Shown here piece by piece: positions 36,415 to 47,457 of a DNA stretch of 64,000 nucleotides. The translations under genes were made by a program, and so were the position numbers. Position 1 is the first letter of the stretch, and every line of letters begins with the position of its first letter. The notes under the pieces were generated by a model. It saw only the letters and a program-made list of their open reading frames with translations. It was not told the DNA's origin and made no database searches. Location of the stretch: NCBI GenBank assembly GCA_023362775.1, contig JALMGJ010000015.1, positions 8,414,501 to 8,478,500 of the forward strand. The letters run 5' to 3'. The stretch is from Charina bottae. Its lineage: Eukaryota > Chordata > Lepidosauria > Squamata > Charinaidae.

Positions 36415-36699
36415 CAGGGCTTTCCAAAGTGCCGCCGCTGGCGACACACCAGCGGTGGCAGCGCAGGGGGGGTGCGGCGGCACGCGCGCACAGCGGCGGC
36501 GGCGCGGGGGGGCGGGCGGTGGCGCGTGTGCGCACGGCGGCGGTGCAGGGGGGCGGGCGGCGGCACGGGGCGGGCGGCGGCGCGCGTGCATGGCAGCAAC
36601 GTGCACACGTGTGCCGCCACTTCCGGGTGGTGTGGCGACACACCACGCTGTGTGTGGCGACACACTTTTGTGTCGCGACACACAGTTTGGAAAGCTCTG
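36415..36699. mobile_element. GC-rich hAT-like MITE, copy 2
   Basis: Terminal inverted repeats CAGGGCTTTCCAAA and TTTGGAAAGCTCTG, with a perfect 8-bp duplication CTTTACAC (36407-36414 and 36700-36707). The interior is almost entirely G+C, with CGACACAC motifs near both ends and a GGCGGCGGCGCG-rich array in the middle. No transposase frame is present. Related to 12603-12908. Confidence 0.9.
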
Positions 36700-36836
36700 C
36701 TTTACACATCAGGAAATGCAGACAATCTGGGAAACTGCAGTGATGGCTAAGTCTGTAACAGATGGCTAAGTCACCAAGTTGCCATAATAGAACATGCTTT
36801 TAAAACACACATATAGACACACACCAAATGAAGATA

Positions 36837-37183
36837 CAGGTAGTCTTCAACTTATGACTGTTCGTTTAACAATGGTCCAAAGTTACAACGGCCTTAGAAT
36901 GGGTGCTTTATGGCCTGTAAAGCACTTCCGAGTGTCGCAAAATGTCACACCACCACCCCGCGGTCATATGACCATGTTTCGGGTGCTTGGAAACTGGCTT
37001 CCATTTTCCAGCAAAAAGTGCCTATTGGGGAAGCTGGATTTGCTTAACAACCATGGTAATTTGCTTAACAACCATCATAAAAATAGTTGTAAAATCAGGT
37101 CCGGTCACGTGGTGACTAGATTTAGAACAACGTACAATGGAAATTCCAGTCCCAATTGTGGTCGTAAGTCAAGGACTACCGAT
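36837..37183. mobile_element. Tigger/mariner-like non-autonomous DNA transposon
   Basis: The left end CAGGTAGTCTTCAACTTATGAC and the right end, reverse-complemented (CGGTAGTCCTTGACTTACGAC), are inverted repeats. The left flank is TA. The interior has repeated TTGCTTAACAACCAT phrases, typical of a widespread amniote MITE. No coding capacity. Confidence 0.7.
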
Positions 37184-37195
37184 GATTGATTGATT

Positions 37196-37246
<51 letters not shown>

Positions 37247-37264
37247 GATTGATAGATGATAGAT

Positions 37265-37331
<67 letters not shown>
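37184..37331. repeat. (GATA)n / (GATT) microsatellite
   Basis: About 30 GATA tetramers with GATT and GATGATA interruptions. Confidence 0.95.
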
Positions 37332-37475
37332 GAAAGAGAGAGAGAGAGAGGGAAAAAGAGAAAGAGGAAGAGAGAAAAAGAGGAAGAGGAAGAGAGAAAA
37401 AGAGGAAGAGGAAGAGAGAAAAAGAGGAAGGGGAAGGGGAAGGGGAAGGGGAAGAGGGGAAGAGGAGAAGAGAAA
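37332..37475. repeat. Polypurine GA-rich tract
   Basis: AGAGAG, then AAGAGGAAGAG and GGGGAAG repeats give about 140 bp of almost pure purine on the plus strand. Confidence 0.9.
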
Positions 37476-37744
37476 GAAAACAAACTCTGGTGGGGAGAAT
37501 CTATGGTCATCTGAATACCATTCAACAGCTGCCCTCAAACCAAGCCAGCAGGGCTATTCGTGTAGAATTCTGGCTGAGGGCAAGTGATATCACATCATGA
37601 TGTCACTGTGCAAATTACACAAATTATGTTCTGAACATAATTTGCAACCTATTTTCATGATGCAACTGATGCAGATGGCATAATTCATGCTATTTGTACA
37701 ATGATATCCTGGTGCACATGACATCATTATGGCTTCCAGCAGAC

Positions 37745-37803
37745 ACTTGTGGTTCTGGGAGTTGTAGTTTAGCAACCCCTGCAGGCTGTAGGTCCCCTGG
37801 CTA
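37745..37803. mobile_element. hAT-like MITE fragment
   Basis: CTGGGAGTTGTAGTTTAGCA, then GCTGTAGGTCCCC, resembles one half of the outer MITE family of 10440-10688. Confidence 0.45.
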
Positions 37804-37828
37804 TGTTCTAAAGGACCATGAGAATTAA

Positions 37829-38085
37829 AGGTAAAGGTTCCCCCCGCACATTTGTGCAGTCGTGTCCGACTCTCGGGGCCGGTGCTCATCTCCGTTTGTT
37901 AGCCGAAGAGCCAGCGTTGTCCGAAGACGCTTCCACGGTCATGTGGTCGGCATGACGCGCACGGAACGCTGTTACCTACCCACAGAAGTGGTACCTATTC
38001 ATCTACTTGCATTTGCATGCTTTTGAATTGCTAGGTTGGCAAGAGCTGGAGCTAGTGCGGGAGCTCACTCCGCACACAGGGCAGG
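37829..38085 (-). mobile_element. Sauria SINE lacking the tRNA head
   Basis: The tail (GGTAAAGGTTCCCCCCGCAC) and body are intact, but the copy ends just before the B box (...GGGAGCTCACTCCGCACACA), so about 80 bp of tRNA-like head are missing. This is a 5' truncation. Confidence 0.88.
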
Positions 38086-38233
38086 GAGAAACAAAAACTT
38101 TGTGAAGGGAAGAAAAATTTTGAGAAGTTGGAAGACTGATTTCAGTACAGGACTGATACTATTTTTTTTAATCTTGCCTGTTCATCTTATGCTCCTTGTA
38201 ATTAGCCCTAAGAGGAAGTAAATAGGGTGCTGA

Positions 38234-38250
38234 CCCTAACCCTAACCCTA
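38234..38250. repeat. Short telomere-like (CCCTAA)n
   Basis: CCCTAACCCTAACCCTA, just under three units. Too short to be more than a curiosity. Confidence 0.6.
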
Positions 38251-39066
38251 TTACTGATAAGTCCTTCAGTTGATATGCATTCAGTTGCCTGCTGAAATTT
38301 CAGGCCTCTAGCATGTGGAAACAGCTTGTGAAATTTGGTCAATAGACATACAGAAAGTGAACAGCATTGTCTAGAGAGGGATGAAATTGTGTTAAACAGG
38401 ATAGGGTTAAAAGCATGACCTCTCAGCCCCTAGGTGTAAATAGATTCATTCATTTCACTTACTCACAGATTCCCATTTTCCTGTCTTACTCTCACCCTGT
38501 TCTATTTCTGCATCGATGTAAAAGCTGTTTAAAATAAATGTATATGAAAACTGGTATGTGTTTTTCTATATCTTTCTTTTAAAGGTGTACACAGCTTTTA
38601 AACAACATTGCGAGTATCTCCTCTTTGGGGAGAATTTCCATCAATGTCCCATATTTTTGTAAGTTGTTTTTACAAAGACATTCATTTTCAGACCACTGAA
38701 GCAAAAATGTAACTCATTCTCACAATCACACCATTCCCTCCCACCTGCTTTGCAATTCGTTAGTGCAAATACATTTATCTAGGATTCAACTCCACTCCCA
38801 TTTGATTGCTTGACATAACTAGAAAATGCTGTTTGCAAAAGAGCATCAACTCACAACCAGCAACATAGCTCTCAAACCATCAATTTGATGGAAGGACACT
38901 GTATCCCTGTGCACATACACCCACCAGCCACATTTTAGGGAATTAGCATTAATTAGCAACCAGCCCAAAATATTCACTCTGGCCCATGATCGGATTTGGT
39001 AGTGTTGTTCTAATGCAACTTGAAGGATCTCCAGCATTTATCCACTGAAGCAGGGACTTGTAGGAA
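38251..39066. other. Non-coding stretch
   Basis: No gene or clear repeat recognised. Confidence 0.4.
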
Positions 39067-39071
39067 CATGC

Positions 39072-39349
39072 TGTAATTGTCTATGAGAATGTCCTTGAGA
39101 GACAGGAGGAGGAGGAGGAGGAGGAGGAGCAACAGTCTAGGCAATGGTCAGATAAGAGGCAACTGATCTCACAGAAGGAATGGGGGTGTGGCAAATGTCT
39201 CAGAAGGGACCCTCCCTAGTTTCTTGGACTGTAAAGGGGAGAGATGTACTCTCAGACTTGCAAGATTCTGTTACTGTAACCTTACAACAAAGGTAGTGTT
39301 TATACTCATGGTTGGAGCTTCTTGTCTGGACTACCTCTAAGGGCTGACA
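39072..39349 (+). repeat. Solo LTR, copy 2
   Basis: A 278-bp unit starts TGTAATTG and ends GGGCTGACA, flanked by the perfect 5-bp duplication CATGC (39067-39071 and 39350-39354). It shares AATGGTCAGATAAGAGG, CAGACTTGCAAGATTCTGTTACT and GGGCTGAC with the other two copies. A (GGA)n run has expanded at about 39106-39129. The AATAAA signal seen in the other copies is degenerate here (AACAAAG). Confidence 0.8.
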
Positions 39350-39649
39350 CATGCTCAGCAATATATATTCTAGTCTTGGAAAAAGTTATTATTGTTTGCT
39401 TGTGGAAGTTGACTTTGGATTCTTCATCATTGTGTTACCTGGCCACAACTCAGAGAAGAGGGTGTTGCTTTCAAAGCTGGTTTCCCAGCCAGTGGAGCTG
39501 GTACCACCATTTCTGCATGAAAACTGAAAAAAGGGATCTGAACGGGGCCAACTCCTACTCAAGCCTATTCCCTGCAGAGATGTAGTTAGCCAGTCCTGCA
39601 AGTATAAACATTATCCACACATTGGGTAGGTTTGCTCATCATTCTTAGC

Positions 39650-39735
39650 CATAACTTGTTTAATCAGTAGACTGCCCAGAGTTGCTATGTGAGACGGGTG
39701 GCTATATAAATGGAAGAAATAAAAAATAAAATAAC
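39650..39735 (+). mobile_element. LINE 3'-end fragment (L2/CR1 clade)
   Basis: AGACTGCCCAGAGTTGC, GACGGGTGGCTATATAAATGG and an (ATAAA)n tail match the squamate LINE 3' signature. Confidence 0.65.
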
Positions 39736-42700
39736 TATTATTTATGAAATAATCCACCATTGGCTGAGTTTCACAGCAGAGTAAGCCATGAACCACAAGC
39801 AGCAATGGCCAAGTATGCAATCAACATATTAAGGCAGAACCAGAGAAAATATTTTATGACGTAGCACATTATGTGAACCAGCCACTGACTCTTTATGGCA
39901 CTTTATCCTTCTAGGTAAAACTGCCGCATGCTTTGCTTTAATTATGTAAATTGGGGGGATCTTCTGTGTCCTTGACTGCCCACCTTACCAATCTGGATGT
40001 AATGTCAGAGTGAGGTTGTAGCCATGGCAGTAAAAATAGAGAACTCTTCTTTGCATGTAATGTAATCTTAGAACGTTTTATAATTGGTGCTACCAGATCT
40101 GTGCTGCATAAATCTGGACAGCCACTAAACCGTGGCAGAGATTTAGTGTTTCTGTCAACTTTCATCTCCAAACATCCAAACATGCATAGTACCCAATGAT
40201 CCTGAAAAAAAAAAGTTTCTTTGAGTTATGCACAGAGAAACAGTGTGCATTTGGACAGCTTGAATTGCTAAACTTATCAATTATCTCCACCGTTATTCCT
40301 AGAGTGAGATATTTTGCATCAGACTGCTGCCTGCCGGTGGTGTGTGGGTTCAGGGTCTCTCAAACCTTCTCCCCAAACCCTGCCCCATCTCTGACGGTTC
40401 TTACTCTGCCTCCAATCTGTTTCCTGAGTACACAGGGGGAAGTGCCCTAATTCTAACTGTTCATAGCATATTTGTTCCTAGTGTTTACCTATGATCTCTA
40501 AGATAAGCTATTCTGTAGTCTACTTATTGTGAACTTAGATATTACTTGGGTTCCAGAACTGAGATTTGTTCCCAAACTGTGCTGTGGATATGAATTTAGT
40601 GCTGGATTTGGGTAGTTGTTTTGTAGACTGATGTGCAATAAACACTGTATTTTAATGTAACATTTACACAAAGGAGTCATTCAGACATTCAGGTATGACT
40701 CCAAAAAGGAAGTGATCCCTCAATGGTTTTGTCTTTACTTCAGTTTCATTGATTGATCTGATCTGATTTGATTGATAGGCCGCCCAACTCCATCATGCCT
40801 TTGGGCAATTCACAGAATAAAAACTGTGTTTTAAGAAATTCATACATAGAAAAATTTATATAAGAATTAGCAATCAGAGGCTGTTTGTTACTTACCCCTT
40901 TCATTTGATCTGCAGATTTAGCAGATTTGCTGTTTTCCTTGCACAGAATATAGAACTGCTGCCAATTGCTCAATTTATCCTCAAACAATAATAATTCAGG
41001 AATATGTCTAATATATTAGCAAGAATATGATTAGAATCAGGATTTCTAACCCATGTTCCAAAGACTAAATAGTCTTCTTGTTGATTTCCATCATCTTGTT
41101 CTTTCATAGTTCAGAAATACATGCAAACTGGAATATTTCAAGAATCCAAGCATGATTGAGAACAATCATTCTCTATTTGATAACATTGTGTTCTAGAGAT
41201 ACCTCTTTACTAATGATCATTTATGTTCCATTTAAAAGGAAATAAATCAAAGAATATTAAGATTAATATAAGATTAATATTAAGAGATTCCAATTTATTC
41301 AGCCACTGAAATGGAATTTAGTGAACAATAAATATTCCATGGAATACATAAGCAAACTGTAAAAACTCAAGAGTGAAAACAAGCAAACCTATTTTAAAAC
41401 AAAGTGTATCATAAAACTGGGCCAGGATAAGTTTCTCTCACCAACAAAAGACTTAGTTAAGATTAGAACTACCAGCTCTGGGCATCAAAACCCCAAATGA
41501 CCATTATATAGAAGCAAAGAGTTAGATTTTTAAAAAAATCTCTTTGCTGCTATCTAGTGATCATCCCAAGTTTTATAACCCAGATGTGGAAGCCCTAGTG
41601 AAAGAGGTGATGGGAAAACTTATTTACAAAATTGGAAATGATGTAATGGACAGAGAGAGAGAGAGAGGAAGGGAAATGATGGTATCTACAATTTGATTTT
41701 TTTAGGTAGACTTTTCTGAGCCTAGAAAGGAAATTATAAAAACACATAGTTTTCTAACAGGCAGTTTTATAGTTTTATAGGCAGAAAAATGGATCAGACT
41801 CAGTAAATGCAAGAAATGAAAAAAAAATATCAGATATTTATCTGGATACAATACTGATCATAATTTCTTTCTAATATTTACACTTTACGCTGCTTTACGT
41901 TTATCTCAGGAAGGATCTTCTATTGACTTTAAAGACAGTGGATTGAATACCACTAACAAGATCATTTCCCAGTATTGCTCAGAATATTTCCACTGAAAAA
42001 AGGAGATAATCTATTTCAATTCCTCCAATTCTCTGCGTTCACTAGCACCACTTCCCGAATAATCTAGCAGAGAAGCCTTTGGTGGGGGTGATGGCAAACT
42101 GCAAAGGCAAGGGAAATTAATGATGGTCCACTCCCCTTCCAACATGAAAAATACTCCATTAGACTGGAACCTTCAGCAACCTGTCCTTGTTCTCGGCCCT
42201 ATTCCTTAATCCATATCTGAACCTGACTTCATTTAGGATTTAGTTCTATGCTAAAATGGTATTATAGGATAATTGGAGAAAGTCTAATCATAGCACAAAA
42301 AATTAGTGATTGGTCAGTTTGAATTTCCCTCCCTCAACACCCCTCTCATCTCTATTCCTTGCCCTAAGAAATCCTCGTTTAGGGAAACTTGTGTTGTCTT
42401 CAAGCAGCTGGAAGCATGCTTGAAGCTTCTGGGGTCTGCTTCTAGATATACTCAAAGATTAAAGTTCTTGATTTAGTTTAATTTGCTAAGCCTTAGAAAA
42501 GGGAGACAAGAAACTTCCAAATCATATAGACTCTCCAAATCTAACATTGCTGCTTAAATTTGAGACACTGTGATCCAACATATAATTATGCATGTTTGAT
42601 TTTTATTAATCTCAATGGGACTTAAGCACACCTAACTCTGTACAAAATGGAGGCCACACTACTTCAGTAAAGAAGATACAATAGAAATTAACCATGATTT

Positions 42701-43277
42701 CCATTCAGTTTGAGTCTAATCTGCTAAAATCACATCAAAGTGCTACTTCACCCACATAGGAAACAGAATTAGCCACAAAATTAAGAAGTCAAATTCTATC
42801 TCCAGATGATGCAATCCACAGAAGAAATTAAGCAGGAGAAATTGCAAGGGGTATTTAAGTGCTGTCTCTTCTTGTATCGTGATTCTGGATTCTGAAACAG
42901 ACCTGGACATTTCTATTTATTAAATACAAACAGAAAGGTTGACAAGGCAAATTAAGTTCATACACACACATTAACTCATCTTATTTTTTTTCCACTTACC
43001 CACAGTGAGATACCCTGGGTCTCTGTATATCCCTTCCTGCCACAAGCAAACTAGAATTTATTGGACATATGTTTGTGTTCCACTTAATAAAATAATGCGC
43101 CAATATTTTTCAGATCAACTTTGTTAGTAATTCATGAAGGGACTATTTATGCTAATCAGGCATAAATATGTTTGCAGGCCTAATGCATTACATAAATCTG
43201 AATACAAAATATTTAGTTATGAACCAAAATACAGGTAAAACAAATACTAAATTACATTCAGTAAAAGGCATATGTAT
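39736..43277. other. Non-coding stretch
   Basis: AT-rich sequence, no gene recognised. A short GA run lies at 41651-41667. Confidence 0.4.
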
Positions 43278-43302
43278 GTGGGTACGTGTGTGTGTGTGTG
43301 TG

Positions 43303-43310
43303 TATAATAT

Positions 43311-43341
<31 letters not shown>

Positions 43342-43410
43342 TTATTTGGATTTATCACCACCCATCTCTACTATGGCAGACTCTGGGCGGTTTACAATCA
43401 CATTATAAAA
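43303..43410 (-). mobile_element. LINE 3'-end fragment with (TTTA)n tail
   Basis: The (TTTA)n run at 43310-43342 is followed by GATTTATCACCACCCATCTC and GACTCTGGGCGGTTTACAA, the minus-strand LINE 3' end. A (TG)n run at 43283-43302 precedes it. Confidence 0.75.
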
Positions 43411-46400
43411 AGTTAAAAACCTATACATCTAAAATATATTATAAAAATAAAAAATAAATATCCAAGAGATGGTATGTTCTTAAAAAGAGGATATTGCTAA
43501 GATGTTCAAAGAGGGAGGGAGGGTTTTTTGAGGTCACCTGCAACTTATTTAAAGAAAAAGGGATGAATAAATACTGAATTACAAGGACGATTATTTCCAT
43601 CATAATTCACCTATTTGTAATGACTTCTCGTTATCGCAGTGCTGTTTCATAGCCATGGATGTGAAGTAGGACTCATTTCCTCAGCAATTTTACCCCTATC
43701 AGATTATCTCATCTGATTCTATTATTTCTTTCCCATAAATCTGCTAACAGTGATTTGTTATTGGTGGCCCTGTTAACGGATCTGAAGCACTGTTAAAAGG
43801 ATTTATCTAGCTCTGTGCCTAAGAGCAGTTGATGTCTTCAGGCTTCGGGAAATCAATTTGGTGGCTTTTCATACTTAAATTCAGTGGACACCACTCAGTT
43901 CTGCACCATAAAATAAGGCGCTGGATAAACAAAAGGTGCAGTAACTGTGCTCAATGTGTTGGCAGTTGATGGATGAGTTTGTTTAAGTCATAGCAAATGA
44001 CACTCAAAGTCAATATAACTCACAGGACTTCTACTGGCTTCTTTTCTAAGCCTTCCCCTGCTTGTTTACTCAACTAAGGACCTCGTGAAAACACACACTT
44101 GAGACTTTTTTTTTAATTTCTCCCTGACACGGTGTAAGATGAAGGTGCTATTTGTACACAATTCACCGATGGTGCTTTTTTTTACAGAATTCTGCACATC
44201 TGCATGGGAGCGTACACACACAGCCACGTATTTTGGAGGCTGTTCCTGACTGAAGCTCTCAAAAGCCCTGTTTCCTCCAAAAGGCCACGTTCTTGAGAAG
44301 TGGAGAGAACCTTAAAGACAGTTGATTGAATCAACACATCTCAAGTAAACAGAAACAAAAACGCAAAAGAGGTGGTGGGCGGTGGTGCTTTGGAGAAGCT
44401 GGTGGCCTGAACGCTTCTAGTTGAAATGAAAATGGGCTGCTGCTGCAGAAGGAACCCAGCCTTACTTGGGAATTGTTCAGATGCTCCTTGTGAGCAGCTA
44501 AATACTATAGGAAAATCCTGCCAAAATGAGAGGAACACAGCACAGGAAAAAGGGAAAGAAAAGGCTTCTCGTTTTAAACTTCTCATTGTCTAGCCTGCGG
44601 TGTTACCTAACAGCCAATATTTGACAGTTCCATCATCTTTAATTGGTTAATAAGGCTAATACGGCACCTCCAGTAATTTGTCTTAATACTTTAGAGGCCT
44701 GAACTCAGTTGTGTTTATAGCCCTCCTTTGCTCTGGTATACCTCAGCACAGACTGCGCTAGCCATATGTGGTTCTGCATTCCTTGTTTTATCCTCCAGAG
44801 CTAACTGGGGTGAGAAACAGAGAGGGAGTCCTGATTTTGTGAATGTAACATGTTCAAATGGGAATGTATCTAATTCCTTTGAGCGTCCATCCCAAAAAGC
44901 AACTGCTACTTGTTTAAAAGTAGTGACAGATCTGTGATTTGTGGTAACCCCAAAATGAAATGATCCATTGTGCTATGCTCAGAAGAAAGTAAGGAGAATG
45001 TACGAGATTGCCATGATGAGATGGGCATGAGTGACTGTTGAGGCTGACAATTCCTGCTGACCCCCCACGTTGGAAATCAAACTGGACACGTATTAACCTT
45101 TCCAGAAATTCCATGTTTTTAAGTTACGTTGGAAAACCATCATTTTTAGGTTTTTCTGGTAAAAGTGTTCTGGTAATCCATTCCTGCGAGCATGTAGATG
45201 CTTCCCAAACTAATTCGTGATGTGCCCAGCAGCCCAGCTATCTCTTTCAAACTGTTTTCATTATTACCAGTTAACACAGCTTGATCATATAAGTCCTGAC
45301 TGTCAAGGCTGAGTAATGTCAGGGTACACAAAGCCCATCTTTTCTTTGCCAACTTCAGATTTTAACGCTATTGGAAATGACTCTTCCTAAGAGAGACAAA
45401 GTCTTCACAAGCAGATCCTTAGAACAAGGCAAAGATTTTTCAGTAGGAAATTCAGGGGGGAGGGGGGGAATAGTTGAAGCCAATGTGCGGGAGTACAATG
45501 TTCAGAAAGCTGGTTTAATATATGACCAAGTGTCAAGAGTCAGATTTCTGAGAATTACTTTTCAGATAAACAACTTTATAGCACTACACTTGATCTAACT
45601 TACTAGAGACATCTCATTTATCACCAAATTACTAGTAACTTTAATTCTATTGATGTTGCCATAAAGTCAGTTGAAAATCAAGGCTGGAAGTTTTAAAGAT
45701 TTTTGTCTTATCTCACAGAGAGAGAAACAAAAATTCACACAACTCCACAAAGTCTCCAGGCTAACAAGAAACAGTTTCCCCTTTCGTTGCTACTTTCTAG
45801 AAATACACTACAGCCCATGTCCTAGGCGAGAAATTCTATAGATAGGAAGTGTTGTAAAATACACATCCTGTTTATTACATTCAACCCCAAAACAAGCTAT
45901 CTGGCAAAGCCATGAAAATTCCTCTGACTCGAAAGAGTTAATGTCAAGACGGTCGTGCAGAGACGCTAGGAGCTCTTAACTTTTTTTTTTCTTAAACACA
46001 TTTCTAGCACCGGTTTTTTTCTATCTAGAAAATTGGAAGCGGTTCAGTATGAAACCGATCTGTGGCGAAAGGTGGCGCTGTCGAGGTTTAAACGGAACAT
46101 GACTAAACTGGATTTTGTTTTAACTCCGTTCTTCTTTTCGGTATTAAAAGAAAAAAAGCCCCCGCCCCGCGAGAAAGAGTGCACGTGACGGTTTTAAAAC
46201 ATTCAATTAATTGAACAGATCGCCAGTCTTCTGCAAACCAGACTCGAATGAATTTTTTTTTAAAAAAAAAATCGAAAAATTCATCTGCCTTCCTCCTTGG
46301 TTTTAACTCCCAAGAAAAACCCACCTCAACTTATTTTTAAAATCTGGGAAGCAGCTTTAAACGAAGAGAAAAAGTAATCCATGGCGCTGGGAAGAAGCGC

Positions 46401-46449
46401 AAAATCGTCGCTAGCAATTAGCAACTTTTCTTAACTTTCTGACCTCTCC
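43411..46449. other. MAF upstream non-coding region
   Basis: No gene and no clear transposon in the 3 kb before the CpG-rich promoter. Absence of repeats near a developmental gene is compatible with regulatory DNA, but no element can be named from sequence alone. Confidence 0.4.
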
Positions 46450-46859
46450 CGAAGCTATCGATCAGAGGTGGGCGGGGAGATCACGGCTAAAAAACCTAAC
46501 TTTGACCCGGAGGCGCGGCGTCTTGGGCTCGGAGGGTGCCGCCGAGCCGAGGCCGAAAGCGCGGCTGAAGCGTGCAAAGAGAAACGGCTCGGGGTTGCGT
46601 CTGCCGCGGACGGAGAGAGAAAAGACTCCGAATTCACTCTCCTTAGATCTCGGGGGCTACGGGGCGTTTGAACCACCCCTCGGTTCGCGCCCGTCTTTCT
46701 AGAAGGGGAAGCTGAACTGTAAGCTGGTCTACCTTTGGGATATCAGAACCGGTTGGGAATCCAGCCTTTTGGGTCACCGTAGCAAGAACGCTCTCAAGAC
46801 TGAGTCCATCTTCACGACCTTAGAACCGAGTCTGGGGGTATCTGTGTCACACGCCCGCC

Positions 46860-46897
<38 letters not shown>

Positions 46898-47288
46898 TAT
46901 TTAGGAGGAAAGGCTAAGGGAGAACCGCGAGTTAGCAAAGCAAAGCAAAAACCCTGAATATATGCGCTCCATATTTGCAAACACGCTACAGAACACAAAT
47001 TCACTCCAGCCGCGTAACTCCCCCTCCGCAAACCCCGAAACGCACGTAGGAAAGTGAGAGAAGGTGCTAAAACTCCCTTACCTATTATTCACCGCATCCC
47101 CAGCCTCGAGGCAAACTATCCTTTTGGAGAGTTGAGAGTCCTAGCAGAGTATTTTGCCGGTTTAATAAATGGCTTACGGTGTTTCTCTCTCTCTCTCCCT
47201 CCCCTCCTCCCCCCCATATCTTTCTCTCCCTCCGAATGAATCCGAGACGGCGCTTTCGGTTAACAAAGAGTTAAAAAGTTTTGGTCCC

Positions 47289-47303
47289 AGCTGACAGTCA
47301 GCT
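47289..47303. promoter_or_regulatory. Maf-type palindrome
   Basis: AGCTGACAGTCAGCT is a perfect 15-bp palindrome made of two GCTGAC half-sites, the flank-plus-core unit read by large Maf proteins, separated by one base. It lies about 125 bp upstream of the TATA box. A role in autoregulation is plausible (MARE-dependent autoregulation is reported for mammalian c-maf, from memory), but the half-site spacing differs from the standard 13- or 14-bp MARE. Confidence 0.5.
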
Positions 47304-47304
47304 G

Positions 47305-47309
47305 ATTGG
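47305..47309 (-). promoter_or_regulatory. Inverted CCAAT box
   Basis: ATTGG immediately after the Maf-type palindrome. A second inverted CCAAT box is at 47387-47391. Confidence 0.45.
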
Positions 47310-47354
47310 TTCCTGATTGACAGCTTTGAAAAGTTTCCTTGTTTCTATACTATT

Positions 47355-47362
47355 ATGCTAAT
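47355..47362. promoter_or_regulatory. Octamer-like (POU) site
   Basis: ATGCTAAT is one mismatch from the ATGCAAAT octamer. Motif match only. Confidence 0.3.
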
Positions 47363-47386
47363 GAGGAGCCGGATTCGCGGCAGCGG

Positions 47387-47391
47387 ATTGG
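47387..47391 (-). promoter_or_regulatory. Inverted CCAAT box
   Basis: ATTGG, 22 bp before the CRE. Confidence 0.45.
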
Positions 47392-47412
47392 AGTCAATTC
47401 CCCATTTGAAAG

Positions 47413-47420
47413 TGACGTCA
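47413..47420. promoter_or_regulatory. Perfect CRE
   Basis: TGACGTCA is the full palindromic cAMP-response element, bound by CREB/ATF factors, 8 bp upstream of the TATA box. Its core is also contained in CRE-type MAREs. Confidence 0.7.
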
Positions 47421-47427
47421 AGCACGC

Positions 47428-47434
47428 TATAAAA
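47428..47434 (+). promoter_or_regulatory. MAF: TATA box of MAF
   Basis: TATAAAA in the context CGCTATAAAACTC. Transcription is expected to start about 25-32 bp downstream, near 47455-47465. Confidence 0.7.
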
Positions 47435-47457
47435 CTCAGCAATGCTTTTAAACTCTC

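Noticed and set aside
36283..36769. Arg/Ala-rich frames on both strands
   Set aside because: They lie inside the GC-rich hAT MITE.
37169..37538. Frames with SIYL and SLPLP repeats
   Set aside because: Translations of the GATA and polypurine microsatellites.
38234..38250. Interstitial telomere array
   Set aside because: Fewer than three CCCTAA units; not distinguishable from chance.
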